Of a stretch of 64,000 nucleotides of DNA, positions 50,460-58,651 are shown one piece after another. Under the pieces are notes generated by a model. It had not been told where the DNA came from. It did not search any database and saw only the letters and a program-made list of their open reading frames with translations. The first letter of the stretch is position 1. Each line of letters begins with the position of its first letter. Source of the stretch: Limiplasma sp036645955 (GTDB lineage: Bacteria > Bacillota > Clostridia > Christensenellales > Aristaeellaceae). Position numbers and translations under genes: made by a program. The DNA is taken from positions 4,755 to 68,754 of the forward strand of contig JAVXND010000010.1 in NCBI GenBank assembly GCA_036645955.1. Reading direction: 5' to 3'.

Positions 50460-51211
50460 TACTCGCCATCTCCCTTCGCTACATCCTTGTATACGCCCAA
50501 GGGGTAGGTGGGAATCATGTCGCTTTTCACCCATTCAAGCGCTTCTTTGGGCGTTTTGCCCCAGTTGGTCGGGCAGGTGGAAAGCACCTCAACCATTGTA
50601 AAGCCCTTGCCCTCCATTTGCAGCTGGAAGGATTTTTTGATGGCCGCCTTTGCCTTCTTAATATGCGCCACATCATGCACGCTCACGCGCTCGATGTACA
50701 CAGGCCCGTCCAATGTGGAAAGCATCTCGCTCACATGCACGGGATATCCGCAATGGCTCACATCACGGCCGTAGGGGCTTGTGGTGGTTACTTGACCCGG
50801 CAGGGTGGTAGGTGCCATTTGTCCGCCGGTCATACCGTAAATGGCGTTGTTGACAAATATCACGGTGATTTTTTCGCCGCGCGTTGCCGCATGCACAATC
50901 TCTGCCGCGCCAATGCTCGCCAAATCTCCATCGCCTTGGTACGTAAACACCGCTTTGTCTGGATGCACGCGCTTAATGCCTGTTGCCACAGCGGGCGCAC
51001 GGCCATGCGCGGCTTCCATCATGTCACAATTGAAGTAATTATAGGCAAATACCGCACAGCCCACAGGCGCTACACCGATGGCCGTATCGCCAATGCCTAG
51101 CTCCTCCAGCACCTCCGCCACCAAGCGGTGAATAATGCCGTGCGTACAGCCCGGGCAGTAGTGAAAGGGCATTTCACAAAGCATTTTCGTTTTTTGAAAC
51201 ACAATTGCCAT
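50459..51211 (-). CDS. 2-oxoacid:ferredoxin oxidoreductase, beta (TPP-binding) subunit
   Basis: The 250-residue protein has the cluster and TPP motifs of the family: YCPGCTHGIIHRL, YQGDGDLASIGAAE and FVNNAIYGMTGGQM. It binds thiamine diphosphate and carries out decarboxylation with the alpha subunit. The start chosen follows AAGGAGG and overlaps the alpha stop by one base, giving tight coupling on both sides. The substrate is probably a branched-chain 2-oxoacid or 2-oxoglutarate; the sequence alone does not decide. Confidence 0.94.
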   Translation of the reverse strand: MAIVFQKTKMLCEMPFHYCPGCTHGIIHRLVAEVLEELGIGDTAIGVAPVGCAVFAYNYFNCDMMEAAHGRAPAVATGIKRVHPDKAVFTYQGDGDLASIGAAEIVHAATRGEKITVIFVNNAIYGMTGGQMAPTTLPGQVTTTSPYGRDVSHCGYPVHVSEMLSTLDGPVYIERVSVHDVAHIKKAKAAIKKSFQLQMEGKGFTMVEVLSTCPTNWGKTPKEALEWVKSDMIPTYPLGVYKDVAKGDGE

Positions 51212-52563
51212 TACTGCTCGCCTCCTTTTCCAGCATCGTCGTCCTTGGCATTCCACTCTTTTTTGATTGCATCCACAGCCTTGCCAATGCCCTCTGCAAA
51301 AAGTGTAGCGCCCTTGGCAATGCCGTCAGCCGCCATGTTGGTCACATTGCTCACTTGTTTCTTCAGGTTCTCCGTTTTTTGCGCAAACTCGGGGCTATTG
51401 ATTTTTTGATCCAGTTTCTTTCCCAGATCCTCAATCTTACACCCAATTTGACTCGCCATCTGCTCCATTTGCTTGAAGAACTCGTCAACCTGTGCGCCGC
51501 CGTTTAGCTCCACAATCTGGTTCACAATCTCCGCTACCGTGGGAACCATGCCGCCTGTGCGGCCATAGAAGCTTACGGGACGCTCGCCGTCCACCGCAAG
51601 GCGCACATCGTCCACCATCTGCCCCATGCTCATTTCCACGCACAGGTAATGCTTTGCCGTGGGGATGGTCGCACGAATAGCCGCTTCAGGGAACGGCCAA
51701 ACCGTAATGGGGCGCAGCAAGCCTACTTTAATGCCCTTTTCACGGCATTTGCGCATGGCACTGCGCGCAATACGGCTGGTGGTGCCATAAGCAACCAGCA
51801 CAATCTCCGCGTCCTCCAGCATTTCCTCCTGCCAACGGCATTCAGCGGCGGCAATCGCGTCGTACTTCGCTTGCAGCTTTTGGCAGTGCTTTTCAAGCAC
51901 CATGGGGTCAATATAGAGGCTGTTAATCACAGCGCGCGGGCTTTCATCGGTCGGTACATGCCCATCCGCCGCCCATGTTTTGGCTTTTAAATCCTGCGCA
52001 GGCGCATGGTTCATTGCCTTGTCCATGTCCACAGGCTCCATCATTTGACCAATCAAACCGTCGCCTAGCAGGAGCACGGGGTTGCGGTAGCGGTCGGCAA
52101 TGTCAAACGCATCCTGCGTTAAATCCACAGCCTCCTGCACCGAGCTTGGCGCAAGCACGCACATGCGGTAATCGCCATGCCCGCCGCCGCGCGTAGCTTG
52201 ATAATAATCGCTTTGCGCGGGTTGAATGCTGCCCAAGCCAGGGCCGCCGCGCACCATGTTTACAATAACGCAGGGCAGCTCAGCGCCTACGATATAGCTG
52301 ATTCCCTCCTGCTTTAGGCTGATTCCGGGTGAAGAGGAGCTGGTCATAACGCGTGCGCCTGCACCCGCCGCGCCATAAACCATATTGATGGCCGCAACCT
52401 CGCTCTCCGCTTGCAAAAAGCAACCGCCAATTTGCGGCATGCGCTTGCTCATGTATTCTGGAATTTGGTTCTGAGGCGTAATGGGATAGCCGAAAAAGAA
52501 GCGGCATCCGGCTTGGATGGCGGCTTCGGCAATCGCCTCATTGCCTTTCAACAACTTTTTCAT
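51211..52563 (-). CDS. vorB: 2-oxoacid:ferredoxin oxidoreductase, alpha subunit (VorB-like) with extra C-terminal helix region
   Basis: Residues 1-353 are a complete alpha subunit of the VorB/KorA type: GNEAIAEAAIQAGCRFFFGYP, ITPQNQIPEYM, SSSPGISLKQEGISY and RGGPGLGS. Family members usually stop near residue 355. Here about 95 more residues follow, predicted helical and rich in Lys, Glu and Gln (VDEFFKQMEQMASQIG, KTENLKKQVSN), ending in DDDAGKGGEQ. The tail might bind a partner or the membrane. GGAGG precedes the ATG. The operon order is ferredoxin, alpha, beta, gamma. Confidence 0.93.
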   Translation of the reverse strand: MKKLLKGNEAIAEAAIQAGCRFFFGYPITPQNQIPEYMSKRMPQIGGCFLQAESEVAAINMVYGAAGAGARVMTSSSSPGISLKQEGISYIVGAELPCVIVNMVRGGPGLGSIQPAQSDYYQATRGGGHGDYRMCVLAPSSVQEAVDLTQDAFDIADRYRNPVLLLGDGLIGQMMEPVDMDKAMNHAPAQDLKAKTWAADGHVPTDESPRAVINSLYIDPMVLEKHCQKLQAKYDAIAAAECRWQEEMLEDAEIVLVAYGTTSRIARSAMRKCREKGIKVGLLRPITVWPFPEAAIRATIPTAKHYLCVEMSMGQMVDDVRLAVDGERPVSFYGRTGGMVPTVAEIVNQIVELNGGAQVDEFFKQMEQMASQIGCKIEDLGKKLDQKINSPEFAQKTENLKKQVSNVTNMAADGIAKGATLFAEGIGKAVDAIKKEWNAKDDDAGKGGEQ

Positions 52564-52577
52564 GGGCCTTCCTCCTG

Positions 52578-52784
52578 TTATTTTTCTACAGTAATGGCCA
52601 CGTCAGGGCACATGGTTGCGCAAAACGCACAACCTATGCAGCTTTCCGGCTCCTTGCAGTGCGCGGGATGATATCCCTTCTTGTTCAAATGGGATGTGTC
52701 GATTTCCATAATGTTCTTGGGGCAAGCGTCAATGCATAGTCCGCAACCCTTGCAAACATCCTCGTTAACGGTAATAGCCGCCAT
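52578..52784 (-). CDS. Ferredoxin-type delta subunit (2 x 4Fe-4S)
   Basis: The 68-residue protein has two 4Fe-4S motifs, CKGCGLCIDACP and CIGCAFCATMCP, and is the usual first gene of clostridial vor/kor operons. It passes electrons from the TPP site to free ferredoxin. GGAGG stands before the ATG; an upstream frame without a ribosome-binding site was excluded. The alpha subunit starts 14 bp downstream. Confidence 0.95.
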   Translation of the reverse strand: MAAITVNEDVCKGCGLCIDACPKNIMEIDTSHLNKKGYHPAHCKEPESCIGCAFCATMCPDVAITVEK

Positions 52785-52834
52785 GTTCTGACCTCCTTCG
52801 TGAGTCAAACGCTTCAAAAAAGCGTGTAACATAT

Positions 52835-52862
52835 ATTATACAAGGTGTGAAAGCAAAGTCAA
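52835..52862 (-). promoter_or_regulatory. Promoter of the 2-oxoacid oxidoreductase operon
   Basis: On the minus strand TTGACT is followed after 16 nt by TATAAT, about 50 nt before the first start codon. Confidence 0.8.
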
Positions 52863-52944
52863 TGTGTTTTCCTGCCTCTTGCTGTGCGGGTTTTGTTTTT
52901 TTATTCATAAAAAAAAGAAGGTGGACAGTGTTACACCCCGCATG

Positions 52945-52973
52945 TTTACTTTTTGCGTCACTTTGTGTACAAT
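52945..52973 (+). promoter_or_regulatory. Promoter of the secreted-protein and apgM-type genes
   Basis: TTTACT is followed after 17 nt by TACAAT, about 40 nt before the start codon. Confidence 0.55.
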
Positions 52974-53011
52974 AAAGGCGTTGCACATTGGCACAAAGAA
53001 AGGGTTTTCAC

Positions 53012-53869
53012 ATGCATTTGTTCACTCACAGGCACACCCCACGGGTGCTGATTCTCTTGCTGCTCCTCGCCCTTTGCTTCCTGGCATTGCCCGCCATGGC
53101 AGAGGTTGTCATCACCATCAAAGACAGCGGCACAGCGGACGAAGCCGCCGCCAGCACGCAAGCGCCCGAAGCCGAGCCTTCGCAGGAAACCGCCGCCAAC
53201 ACGCCCTCCGCCGCTCCCGCTGGTGACGCTTCTGCCCGTGAAGCCTTTATAGACGGCATTCTTGCGCTTGCCAAGGATAAATTTGACGCCGCAAACGGCC
53301 GCGCCCAACGTGCACACTACAGCGGCGATATTTACGTATGCAAAAACTACACCGTTTATCTTTTTAAGCAAAACGCAGGCAAGTTCCGCATGGCCGAATA
53401 CCCAGACGTGCCCCTCATCATTCCCGATAACAGGCCGCGCAAGGAATGTGTGGAGGTGGCGTATGGCGCTGAATGGAAGGATATCCCCGCCTCCGATGGC
53501 AACCCCTTCTATGCCGCCGCCTCCTTCCGTTACGATCCCGATCAAACCAAGGAAGAAAACCACGAAATTGCACGCGAATTTTTAAAGCAGGTCAAGCGCG
53601 GCGACTATTTTCAGATGTCCGCAAAATATTATTACGGCGTGGGTGCGCATAGCATGATTTACATAGCTGATTACGATCCTGAAACCGACAGCGTTCACTG
53701 GTGCGATAGCAACATGAGCGGCAAAACCGTCAAGGGCGAGCGCTACGGCTATGTGCAATACGATGCAGTCAAGGAAATCGACTGGTTCGTGGATGCCTTT
53801 TGCCGCAAGAAATCAGGCGCGACCCTGTACCGTCTGCGCGACGACATTGTTTATGCAAACGAACCATAA
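53012..53869 (+). CDS. Secreted protein with possible papain/NlpC-P60-like domain
   Basis: The 285-residue protein has a signal peptide cut near PAMA, an Ala/Glu/Pro-rich linker of about 50 residues and a globular C-terminal domain. In that domain the order DIYVCKNYTVYLF, then GVGAHSMIYIADYD, then HWCDSNMSG resembles the Cys, His and polar-residue order of NlpC/P60 or amidase folds, so it may cut peptidoglycan peptides; this is inference. AAAGGG precedes the ATG. The apgM-type gene follows after 23 bp, but a functional link is not obvious. Confidence 0.65.
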   Translation: MHLFTHRHTPRVLILLLLLALCFLALPAMAEVVITIKDSGTADEAAASTQAPEAEPSQETAANTPSAAPAGDASAREAFIDGILALAKDKFDAANGRAQRAHYSGDIYVCKNYTVYLFKQNAGKFRMAEYPDVPLIIPDNRPRKECVEVAYGAEWKDIPASDGNPFYAAASFRYDPDQTKEENHEIAREFLKQVKRGDYFQMSAKYYYGVGAHSMIYIADYDPETDSVHWCDSNMSGKTVKGERYGYVQYDAVKEIDWFVDAFCRKKSGATLYRLRDDIVYANEP

Positions 53870-53892
53870 AAGAAATAAGGAAGTGTCTTCAA

Positions 53893-55176
53893 ATGAAATA
53901 TGTCCTTGTGATTGGTGACGGTATGGCAGATACCTGCCTCACACAGCTTGCTGGAAAAACACCTCTTGAAGCCTTGGCCTTGCCCGCGTTCGATCGTGCG
54001 GCGGGCTGTTTTTGCGGACGGGCGCTCACCGTGCCGCATGGCATGCCTGCGGGCAGTGATACCGCCATTTTAAGCATTTTCGGCTATGCGCCGCAAACCT
54101 ACTATACCGGCAGAAGCGTGCTGGAAGCCGCAGGCATCGGCGTAACCCTGCCAGAGGGCAGCCTCAGCTTCCGCGTCAACCTCTGCGCCGTATCGCCGAA
54201 TGCCGAAGGGGAGCTTGTCATTCACAGCCACAACGGCGGCAATATTCACGGCACGCAGGCCATCACCCTCATGAACGATTTGCTTGCGGATGCGGGCTTT
54301 GCATCTCTCATGAACGATGCAAAGCTTCAAATTACCGTGACCGATACCTTCCGTCACGTAGGCGTGATGCAAAGCCCTGCGCACGACCTTGCCGCCGTTC
54401 GCCTCACCGAGCCTCATAATGTGCTGGAACAGCCCATTGAGGCGCATCTGCCCCACCTCCTGCACGCAACCGAGGATCTTGCCGCTCAAAAGCTATGCAA
54501 GGATGTGCGCGCCCTCACGCTTCGCAGTTACGAGGTATTGAAGGATCATCCCATCAACCAGCAGCGCATAGCCGAGGGCAAGCTTCCCGCGAATATGATT
54601 TGGCCATGGGGCGCGGCAACCGCCGTTTCACTGCCCTCCTTCCAAGAAAAACAGGGTCATTACGGCACGGTGGTAAGCGCCGTACCGCTGGTATGGGGCA
54701 TTGCAAACCTAGCGGGACTTAAAACGCCGCATGTGGAGGGTGCCAACGGGGATTTGGACACCAACTACGAAGGGAAGGTGCTTTGCGCCCTTGACGCGCT
54801 TGCAAACGGCGACGATTTTGCCGCTGTACACATTGAAGCGCCTGATGAAATGGCGCATGCAGGCGATTTAGGCCGCAAGCTGGAAGCCATTCAAAACGTA
54901 GAATGCCGCGTGGTTGCGCCATTGCTAGGCGAGCTTACCAAGCGCGGGGAGGATTTCCGCCTCCTGCTGTTAAGCGACCACCCCACCTTCCTTACCACCC
55001 GCACGCATGACGGCAGTCCTGTGCCTTATGCCATTTACGATAGCCGCACCGTGAAAGCGGCGCTGGATGCAGGCAAGCCCATGCCCAACCGCAAGTTTTG
55101 CGAACGCGCCATGGCCTGCGAGCCCGTGCTCATGGATGGCACGGATTTGATGCGGGTTTTGTTTGAGCAGATGTAA
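53893..55176 (+). CDS. Cofactor-independent phosphoglycerate mutase, archaeal type (ApgM/proposed homoserine kinase family)
   Basis: The 427-residue protein belongs to the alkaline phosphatase superfamily. Seen are the metal motif VLVIGDGMAD, the nucleophile region MPAGSDTAILSIFGY, HIEAPDEMAHAGD and LLLSDHPTF. Bacterial members of this branch are annotated either as 2,3-bisphosphoglycerate-independent mutases (3PG to 2PG) or as a proposed alternative homoserine kinase; context here does not decide. The ATG follows AAGGAAG, and long upstream readthrough frame was excluded. Confidence 0.85.
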   Translation: MKYVLVIGDGMADTCLTQLAGKTPLEALALPAFDRAAGCFCGRALTVPHGMPAGSDTAILSIFGYAPQTYYTGRSVLEAAGIGVTLPEGSLSFRVNLCAVSPNAEGELVIHSHNGGNIHGTQAITLMNDLLADAGFASLMNDAKLQITVTDTFRHVGVMQSPAHDLAAVRLTEPHNVLEQPIEAHLPHLLHATEDLAAQKLCKDVRALTLRSYEVLKDHPINQQRIAEGKLPANMIWPWGAATAVSLPSFQEKQGHYGTVVSAVPLVWGIANLAGLKTPHVEGANGDLDTNYEGKVLCALDALANGDDFAAVHIEAPDEMAHAGDLGRKLEAIQNVECRVVAPLLGELTKRGEDFRLLLLSDHPTFLTTRTHDGSPVPYAIYDSRTVKAALDAGKPMPNRKFCERAMACEPVLMDGTDLMRVLFEQM

Positions 55177-55195
55177 CGAGCAGTGTACCATATCA

Positions 55196-55621
55196 TCAAA
55201 ACACCAGCTCAAATCTCTGCCCATGGCTCAATAATACCGCATCCGTCAAACGCACACGTAAAATACAAGTACGGATGTCGCTTTCATCTGTATGTCCATT
55301 ATCATACCATTCCTTGAACGCTTCCCTTAGCTTTGCGGCTTGTACCGCATTGCAGGGCGCACAAACATGCCCCATGCTGCATCCCACCCCATGCGCTGTA
55401 AACCACTCGCCGCAAATGCCCACCACGGGATGGGCTTGGATCTGTTTCATTTTATGGGTCAGCGCATGCGTAATCACATAAAAGCTTCCATCCTCATAAT
55501 ACCCATTCACCATGCGCACCGATGGTATGTCGTTCTCCACCGTTGCAAGCGCAAGCACGGTATCATGGCCGAAGCGTTCCTTCATGATTTCCAGCGCTTT
55601 TACATGTTCCGCCTCGTTCAT
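55196..55621 (-). CDS. Pyridoxamine 5'-phosphate oxidase-like flavin-binding protein
   Basis: The 141-residue protein has the split-barrel pattern of the PNPOx-like family: TVLALATVENDIPSVRMVNGYYEDGSFYVITHALTHK-like strands at residues 20-56. It also has cysteines in GCSMGHVCAPC, which are not family-wide. Such proteins bind FMN or F420 and reduce varied substrates, but the reaction is unknown here. It lies 16 bp downstream of the hydrolase gene on the same strand, so they are probably co-transcribed. Confidence 0.82.
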   Translation of the reverse strand: MNEAEHVKALEIMKERFGHDTVLALATVENDIPSVRMVNGYYEDGSFYVITHALTHKMKQIQAHPVVGICGEWFTAHGVGCSMGHVCAPCNAVQAAKLREAFKEWYDNGHTDESDIRTCILRVRLTDAVLLSHGQRFELVF

Positions 55622-55636
55622 GGCTTCCCCACCCCT

Positions 55637-56551
55637 TTATTTTGTTCCCACGCGGTTTAGCCAAGCAATCAAGTCCGCGCACACCTCTTCACTGTTTATT
55701 TCATTGAAGATTTCATGCCGTCCGCCCTCGTATAGCTTGACCGTAACCGCCGCAACACCCGCCGCCTTCAGCTCCTGCGCCACCATTTTTACGCCCGCGC
55801 CATTGCCGCCCACAGGATCATGATCGCCTGACAAAAGCAGCACGGGAACCGTCTTGTCCATGGTGTCAATACGGTTTGGATACAAGCGTTTCAGGCCGCG
55901 AAACAAATCGCGGTAGCCGCCCGCCGTAAAAACAAAGCCGCAATGCGGGTCTGCCACATAGCGATCCACATGCTCCTCGTTGCGCGTGAGCCAGTCAAAA
56001 GCCGTGCGGGGGTTTTCAAAGCATTTGTTGTTGGCTGAAAAATTCAGCTTGTCGATCAGCTTGCTTGGTTTTTTGGCCATGCCAAAAGCACATTGCACAG
56101 CAGCCACCACACTGCCCGCTGTCACAATCGGCGCGGCAAAATGCCCTGTGCCGCTTAAAACCACGCCGGCAAGCCCTTTTTCATGCTCTAAGCAATAGGT
56201 GCGCACCACAAAGCTGCCCATGCTGTGGCCCAGCAAAAAGTAAGGCAAGCCCGCTGCTTGTTGCTGGGTTCTGAGCGTGTGCACATCACTTAACACCGCG
56301 TCCCAGCCCTCTTGATCTGCAAAATAGCCCTTGACCTCTGCTTTTTCCCCATGCCCAAGCTGGTTATGCCCCACCACCGTATAGCCTGCCGCATTGAGCC
56401 GCTTTGCGGTTTCGTCGTAGCGGTCAATGTGCTCCGCCATGCCATGCACCAGCTGCACTATCCCGCGCGGTTCCCCATCCGCCTGCCATAAGCGCGTTTC
56501 CAGCTCTGCCCCCGTTTTTGATGCAAAGGTGCCGCGAATTGCTTCAGCCAT
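55637..56551 (-). CDS. Alpha/beta hydrolase, monoacylglycerol lipase-like
   Basis: The 304-residue enzyme has HGMAEHIDRYDETAKRL, the nucleophile elbow LLGHSMGSFV with the catalytic serine, LLSGDHDPVG with the acidic residue and GGRHEIFNE with the catalytic histidine. This pattern matches serine aminopeptidase S33 or monoacylglycerol lipase-like hydrolases. It has no signal peptide. The chosen ATG follows GAGGGG; upstream in-frame codons extend over the promoter and were excluded. The flavin-binding protein gene follows. Confidence 0.92.
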   Translation of the reverse strand: MAEAIRGTFASKTGAELETRLWQADGEPRGIVQLVHGMAEHIDRYDETAKRLNAAGYTVVGHNQLGHGEKAEVKGYFADQEGWDAVLSDVHTLRTQQQAAGLPYFLLGHSMGSFVVRTYCLEHEKGLAGVVLSGTGHFAAPIVTAGSVVAAVQCAFGMAKKPSKLIDKLNFSANNKCFENPRTAFDWLTRNEEHVDRYVADPHCGFVFTAGGYRDLFRGLKRLYPNRIDTMDKTVPVLLLSGDHDPVGGNGAGVKMVAQELKAAGVAAVTVKLYEGGRHEIFNEINSEEVCADLIAWLNRVGTK

Positions 56552-56597
56552 TGAAAGCCCCTCTTTCCTCATGAAATTACAAATGAATCCTAACCCC

Positions 56598-56606
56598 ATT
56601 ATAACA
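56598..56606 (-). promoter_or_regulatory. Extended -10 promoter of the hydrolase gene
   Basis: TGTTATAAT on the minus strand is an extended -10 element. No clear -35 was found at 17 nt. It lies 47 nt before the start codon. Confidence 0.5.
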
Positions 56607-56680
56607 CAATTTGGAAGGTTACGCTTGTGCCTTTTCACTGCAAATGCCGCAAAGCAATCAAATTTTAGGCTACATTTGCT

Positions 56681-56709
56681 TTGACAAACCTCAGGAAACA
56701 TGGTACGCT
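56681..56709 (+). promoter_or_regulatory. Promoter of the first ABC-F gene
   Basis: TTGACA is followed after 17 nt by TACGCT with an extended -10 TG dinucleotide. It leaves a leader of about 50 nt. Confidence 0.6.
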
Positions 56710-56768
56710 GTAAGGTGTGCACAGGCTTTTTGATCTTGCGCAACAATCAATTTTATAAGAGGTATGCT

Positions 56769-58370
56769 ATGTTATCAGTTACCGATGTCAGCCTACAATT
56801 TGCGGGTGACCTGCTTTACAAGCACGTGGACCTTAGTTTTCAGCCCGATCACTGCTATGGCATCATCGGCGCAAACGGCGCGGGCAAGAGCACCCTGCTT
56901 CGCATCATCTCAGGCGAGCTTACGCCTAGCAGCGGTACCATCAGCATGCGCAAGGAAGATCGCATGTCTGTGCTGGAGCAGGATCACTTTAAGTACGATG
57001 AATTTCCCGTGCTTGAAACCGTCATTATGGGCAACCATAAGCTGCATGAAATTATGAAAGCAAAGGACGCGCTCTATGCCAAGGAAGATTTTTCCGATGC
57101 TGACGGCGTGCGTGCCGCCGAGCTTGAAGGCGAATTTGCTGAAATGAACGGCTGGGACGCGGAAACCGAAGCCGCCCAGCTTTTAAACGGCATCGGCATT
57201 CCGGTGGAATTGCACAACGCCCCCATGTCCGCATTGGATGGCCGCCAAAAGGTCAAGGCCCTGCTTGCACAAGCGCTCTTTGGGCATCCCTCCATCATAT
57301 TGCTGGATGAACCTACCAACGGTCTTGACGTTGAAAGCACCCAATGGCTGGAAGATTTTTTGGTCGATTCCGACGCCATTGTCATTGTGGTCAGCCATGA
57401 CCGCCACTTCCTAAACGCCGTATGCACCAACATTGTGGATGTGGATCATGAAACCTGCCGCATGTATTCAGGCAACTATGATTTCTGGTATGAATCCAGC
57501 ACGCTTATGCAGCAGCTGCTGCGCAACCAAAACAAAAAGCGTGATGAAAAAATCAAGGATTTGCAGGAATTTATCCGCCGCTTTTCCGCAAATAAATCCA
57601 AATCCAAGCAAGCCACCAGCCGCAAAAAAACCTTGGATAGCATTCAGGTAGATCAAATGCCCGCCTCCAGCCGCAAATACCCCTTTGTGGGTTTTGAGCC
57701 TGAACGCGAGGCTGGCAAGGACATTCTATCCGTGGAGGGCATCAGCAAAACCGTGGATGGGGTCAAAGTGCTGGATAATGTGTCCTTCACCGTGCGCAAG
57801 GGCGATAAAATCGCGTTCGTGGGCGACAACGAAGCTGGCGCCACCACACTGTTCCGCATTTTGGTGGGCGAGCTTAACCCCGATGAAGGCAGCTTCCGCT
57901 GGGGCGTTACCATCAGCCAAAGCTATTTCCCCAAGGATAACACCCGCTTTTTTGAAGCTTTTGACGGCACGCTGATTGAATGGCTCCGCCAGTACTCGTT
58001 TGATACCACCGAAACCTATCTGCGCGGCTTCCTTGGCCGCATGCTGTTTTCAGGCGATGACGTGTACAAGCCCGCAAAGGTGCTTTCAGGCGGCGAAAAG
58101 GTGCGCTGCATGCTAAGCCGCCTCATGATGAGCAAGGCCAATGCCCTCATCCTTGATCAGCCTACAGATCACCTTGATTTGGAAAGCATCACAGCGCTGA
58201 GCAATGGCTTGGTTGCCTATCCGGGCAATTTGTTCTTCGCCTCACACGATCATCAATTCATTGATGAAATTGCCAACCGCATCATTGAGCTCCCGCTGAA
58301 TGCCGCCAATTGCATTGATTATGAAGGCTCCTTCGAAAACTTCCTCACTTGGAAGCGCGAGCATGTATGA
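56769..58370 (+). CDS. ABC-F family ATPase (YkpA/YbiT-like) with one degenerate ATP site
   Basis: The 533-residue protein has two ABC domains joined by a basic linker and no membrane segment, as in ABC-F translation factors. NBD1 has an intact Walker A (GANGAGKST near residue 34) and DEPTNGLD, but its signature reads LDGRQ. NBD2 has an intact LSGGE signature, but its Walker A reads GDNEAGATT without the lysine and its Walker B reads DQPTDHLD. All these changes fall in one of the two composite ATP sites. AGAGG precedes the ATG. The DUF1653 gene overlaps its stop. Confidence 0.93.
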   Translation: MLSVTDVSLQFAGDLLYKHVDLSFQPDHCYGIIGANGAGKSTLLRIISGELTPSSGTISMRKEDRMSVLEQDHFKYDEFPVLETVIMGNHKLHEIMKAKDALYAKEDFSDADGVRAAELEGEFAEMNGWDAETEAAQLLNGIGIPVELHNAPMSALDGRQKVKALLAQALFGHPSIILLDEPTNGLDVESTQWLEDFLVDSDAIVIVVSHDRHFLNAVCTNIVDVDHETCRMYSGNYDFWYESSTLMQQLLRNQNKKRDEKIKDLQEFIRRFSANKSKSKQATSRKKTLDSIQVDQMPASSRKYPFVGFEPEREAGKDILSVEGISKTVDGVKVLDNVSFTVRKGDKIAFVGDNEAGATTLFRILVGELNPDEGSFRWGVTISQSYFPKDNTRFFEAFDGTLIEWLRQYSFDTTETYLRGFLGRMLFSGDDVYKPAKVLSGGEKVRCMLSRLMMSKANALILDQPTDHLDLESITALSNGLVAYPGNLFFASHDHQFIDEIANRIIELPLNAANCIDYEGSFENFLTWKREHV

Positions 58371-58582
58371 ATGAGCTGATTCCAGGCGTATATCGCCATT
58401 TCAAGGGCAATCGCTATGAACTGCTCTGCACCGCCACGCATTCCGAAACGTTGGAGCTTATGGTGGTTTATCGCCAGCTCTATGGCGAACACTCGGTTTG
58501 GGTTCGCCCTGCAAGCATGTGGTTTGAGCCCGTCATGAAGGACGGGCTCACCGTATCTCGCTTTACCAAGGAAGAGGATTAG
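58367..58582 (+). CDS. DUF1653 domain protein
   Basis: The 71-residue protein matches DUF1653: PGVYRHFKGNRYELLCTATH at residues 5-24, then VVYRQLYGEHSVWVRPASMW. The family is small, widespread and of unknown function. Its ATG overlaps the stop codon of the ABC-F gene (ATGA), so it is translated from the same message. The unit ends at a hairpin shared with the convergent second ABC-F gene. Confidence 0.9.
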   Translation: MNELIPGVYRHFKGNRYELLCTATHSETLELMVVYRQLYGEHSVWVRPASMWFEPVMKDGLTVSRFTKEED

Positions 58583-58593
58583 TATAACTCCAC

Positions 58594-58633
58594 AGCAAAG
58601 CCCCGATGACAGTGCTGCCATCGGGGCTTTGCT
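58594..58633. terminator. Bidirectional terminator between DUF1653 and the second ABC-F gene
   Basis: A perfect 15-bp stem (AGCAAAGCCCCGATG) with a 10-nt loop. T-tracts are short (three), so termination strength is uncertain. Confidence 0.75.
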
Positions 58634-58651
58634 ATGCAATCAACTCCGCGC

